64,000 bases of DNA from Serinus canaria (taxonomy: Eukaryota > Chordata > Aves > Passeriformes > Fringillidae): NCBI RefSeq assembly GCF_022539315.1, contig NC_066313.1:72667934-72731933 (forward strand). Direction: 5' to 3'. Positions within the stretch are counted from its first letter, which is position 1. The number at the start of each line of letters is the position of its first letter. Positions 62,518 through 64,000 of this stretch are shown here, piece after piece. The position numbers were made by a program, and so were the translations under genes. The notes under the pieces are model-generated. The model had not been told where the DNA came from and did no database searches. It worked only from the letters and a program-made list of their open reading frames with translations.

Positions 62518-64000
62518 ATAGCACTTTTAAAAGCTGAAAATTGATGACATTTGTATTCTAGTTGAAGTGGGGTTAATATCCATTTTCATTCAGAATTGAA
62601 ACAAATGGAAAAAAGCTTTACTCAAATATATTAATTTTTCAGACAGATATATAATTTCCCTAATGTCCATGTGTACTCCCAGAAGTCAAGTTACACATAG
62701 ATTTATACAATTACCTGTATTAAATATTAGAAATCCCTCTTGCCCTGAGAATTTTCCTCCAGATGCTCTGAAATAATTACATTCAGTTGAAAGTATCTGT
62801 AGTTGTTCTGTTGGATAAATTGGTTTATTGCCTACTTTGAATTCATTGAATATTATTCCTGTTTCTTCCTCTGTGTGAATCCTTAATTTTATATTCCTTC
62901 TTGCCAGAAACAAATTGAAATAGATGTGCTGAACACATGGATATGAAGCAGTCTGCTCAGCAATAATTGCTTCATGACAGTTTTGAATTCTTCCAGTTCT
63001 TCTCCCTTTGGGATGCTTAAGTGGTTTGGATAGCATTAGTAAGAGATAGACAAAGTACTGTCTCGAGCTAAATTATATTATTGCAGACTTGATAAAATCT
63101 AAACATTTTTGAAACAATTGTTCTCTGAATAATTAGTGGATTCTGAAAATCTCCAAACATTACTGACTTTTACTACACTTTGCCGTTTTTAAAAGATCAC
63201 AAAAGAATTCCAGTCTTGGAGAGAAGTCAGCTTTCTAATAACACTGGAAACATTTCAAGAGCAGAAGATATCCAGGGCAATGGTTCTTTTTAATCCAATT
63301 TTTTTCAATATTGTCCATCCATAAATAATTACATAAATGATGCATATAAATAAAAGATTTCATAAAGTAACTTTACTGGTTTTCTTTACATTTAACAGAT
63401 CTAATATAGTCAGGAAATTCTCATGTTTAGATTTCAATATGAAACAAAATGCAAACACTCAGTCTCTAAATAAGTAAATAAACAAACCCATCTGTTAATA
63501 ATTCTTGTATATCAGCTATAGTTGTGCAAAAAGCAAATAAATTCAGCAAGGAGCTACAAAATAAATTCAATAGAGGGTTTTTTTTTTTAAACTCTCTTGG
63601 AAAAACAAGCTTTCTTTTTTCACTAAATAAGCTTTGCTAAAATTTCAGCATTGTCACATGTGATGCTTAGACATAGCCAGTGCGTCATTGACCTTGTAAA
63701 TCCAGTCTTGCCATCACTGGTAGACTCAAAAGTGGATATAATCCATCTTATAGCAGACTTAGTGGGACCTGCTTTGCTGTCTCTGTCTTTCTGTGGCTGC
63801 AGAGGGACCACTGGGCTAGGATTTCTGGGTTTTCAGTCTCCTGATGGTCATGCAAACATGTTTGGGCAGAACATCCCTAAAGAGCTCTACTGTTTCTCTC
63901 TGGGCAGAGTGTTGCAGGGGGTAGCCATAATCAAACCAATTAATGTGAACATGATCAAATGGTTATCATGCTAACCTTGCACCTTCTCAACATATAACAT
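62518..64000. other. Non-coding, nothing firmly identified
   Basis: Unique sequence. The plus frame at 63651-63974 (107 codons) starts at TTG, the first ATG being five codons in, and the minus frame at 62686-63036 (116 codons) is unrecognised. Neither resembles a known family. Confidence 0.6.

Noticed and set aside
1..64000. Search for tRNA B-box motifs, telomeric repeats, CRISPR-type spaced repeats and bacterial-type operons
   Set aside because: None seen by eye. The window is eukaryotic non-coding DNA, so operon, ribosome-binding-site and CRISPR annotation does not apply.

Overview
This window looks like A+T-rich, non-coding vertebrate DNA from a bird, most probably a songbird. Five CR1 LINE fragments carry the avian CR1 3' tail (runs of ATTCTATG-like octamers). 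There is also an avian ERV-L-type LTR, and an LTR matching, from memory, a family common in songbird genomes, with a clean 6-bp target-site duplication. Interspersed repeats cover only a few per cent of the sequence, as is usual in birds. No exon series, tRNA, rRNA, CpG island or CRISPR array could be recognised. The window is best read as intergenic desert or the inside of a very large intron.

Layout. Positions 1-31.5 kb are almost entirely unique non-coding sequence, with simple repeats (AT/TATG microsatellite at 8.25 kb, purine minisatellite at 9.2 kb), a nested repeat cluster at 2.3 kb and a perfect 22-bp hairpin at 17.2 kb. A solo ERV LTR lies at 31.53-31.92 kb. Just beyond it, 32.6-33.46 kb holds a minus-strand frame with few stops that may be a decayed coding sequence of unknown origin. 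From 33.5 to 41 kb nothing is identified apart from a short hairpin. CR1 fragments lie at 41.1-41.6, 46.06-46.2 (cut by an ERV-L LTR running to 46.76), 52.1-52.5 and 55.16-56.24 kb; the last is two CR1 copies joined head to tail with no spacer. The rest, to 64 kb, is unique sequence with a second perfect hairpin at 62.2 kb.

No genes can be shown to work together here. Open reading frames in the window are short, many lack an ATG, and the longest (176 codons) is antisense to a CR1. I found no undescribed biological system. The most useful observations are structural: two perfect short-loop inverted repeats that look like template-switch mutations, the CR1-CR1 junction that looks like a reverse-transcriptase template jump, the CR1/LTR junction lacking the expected target duplication, and the low-stop frame at 32.6-33.46 kb. 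Family assignments come from recalled consensus sequences, not a database search.
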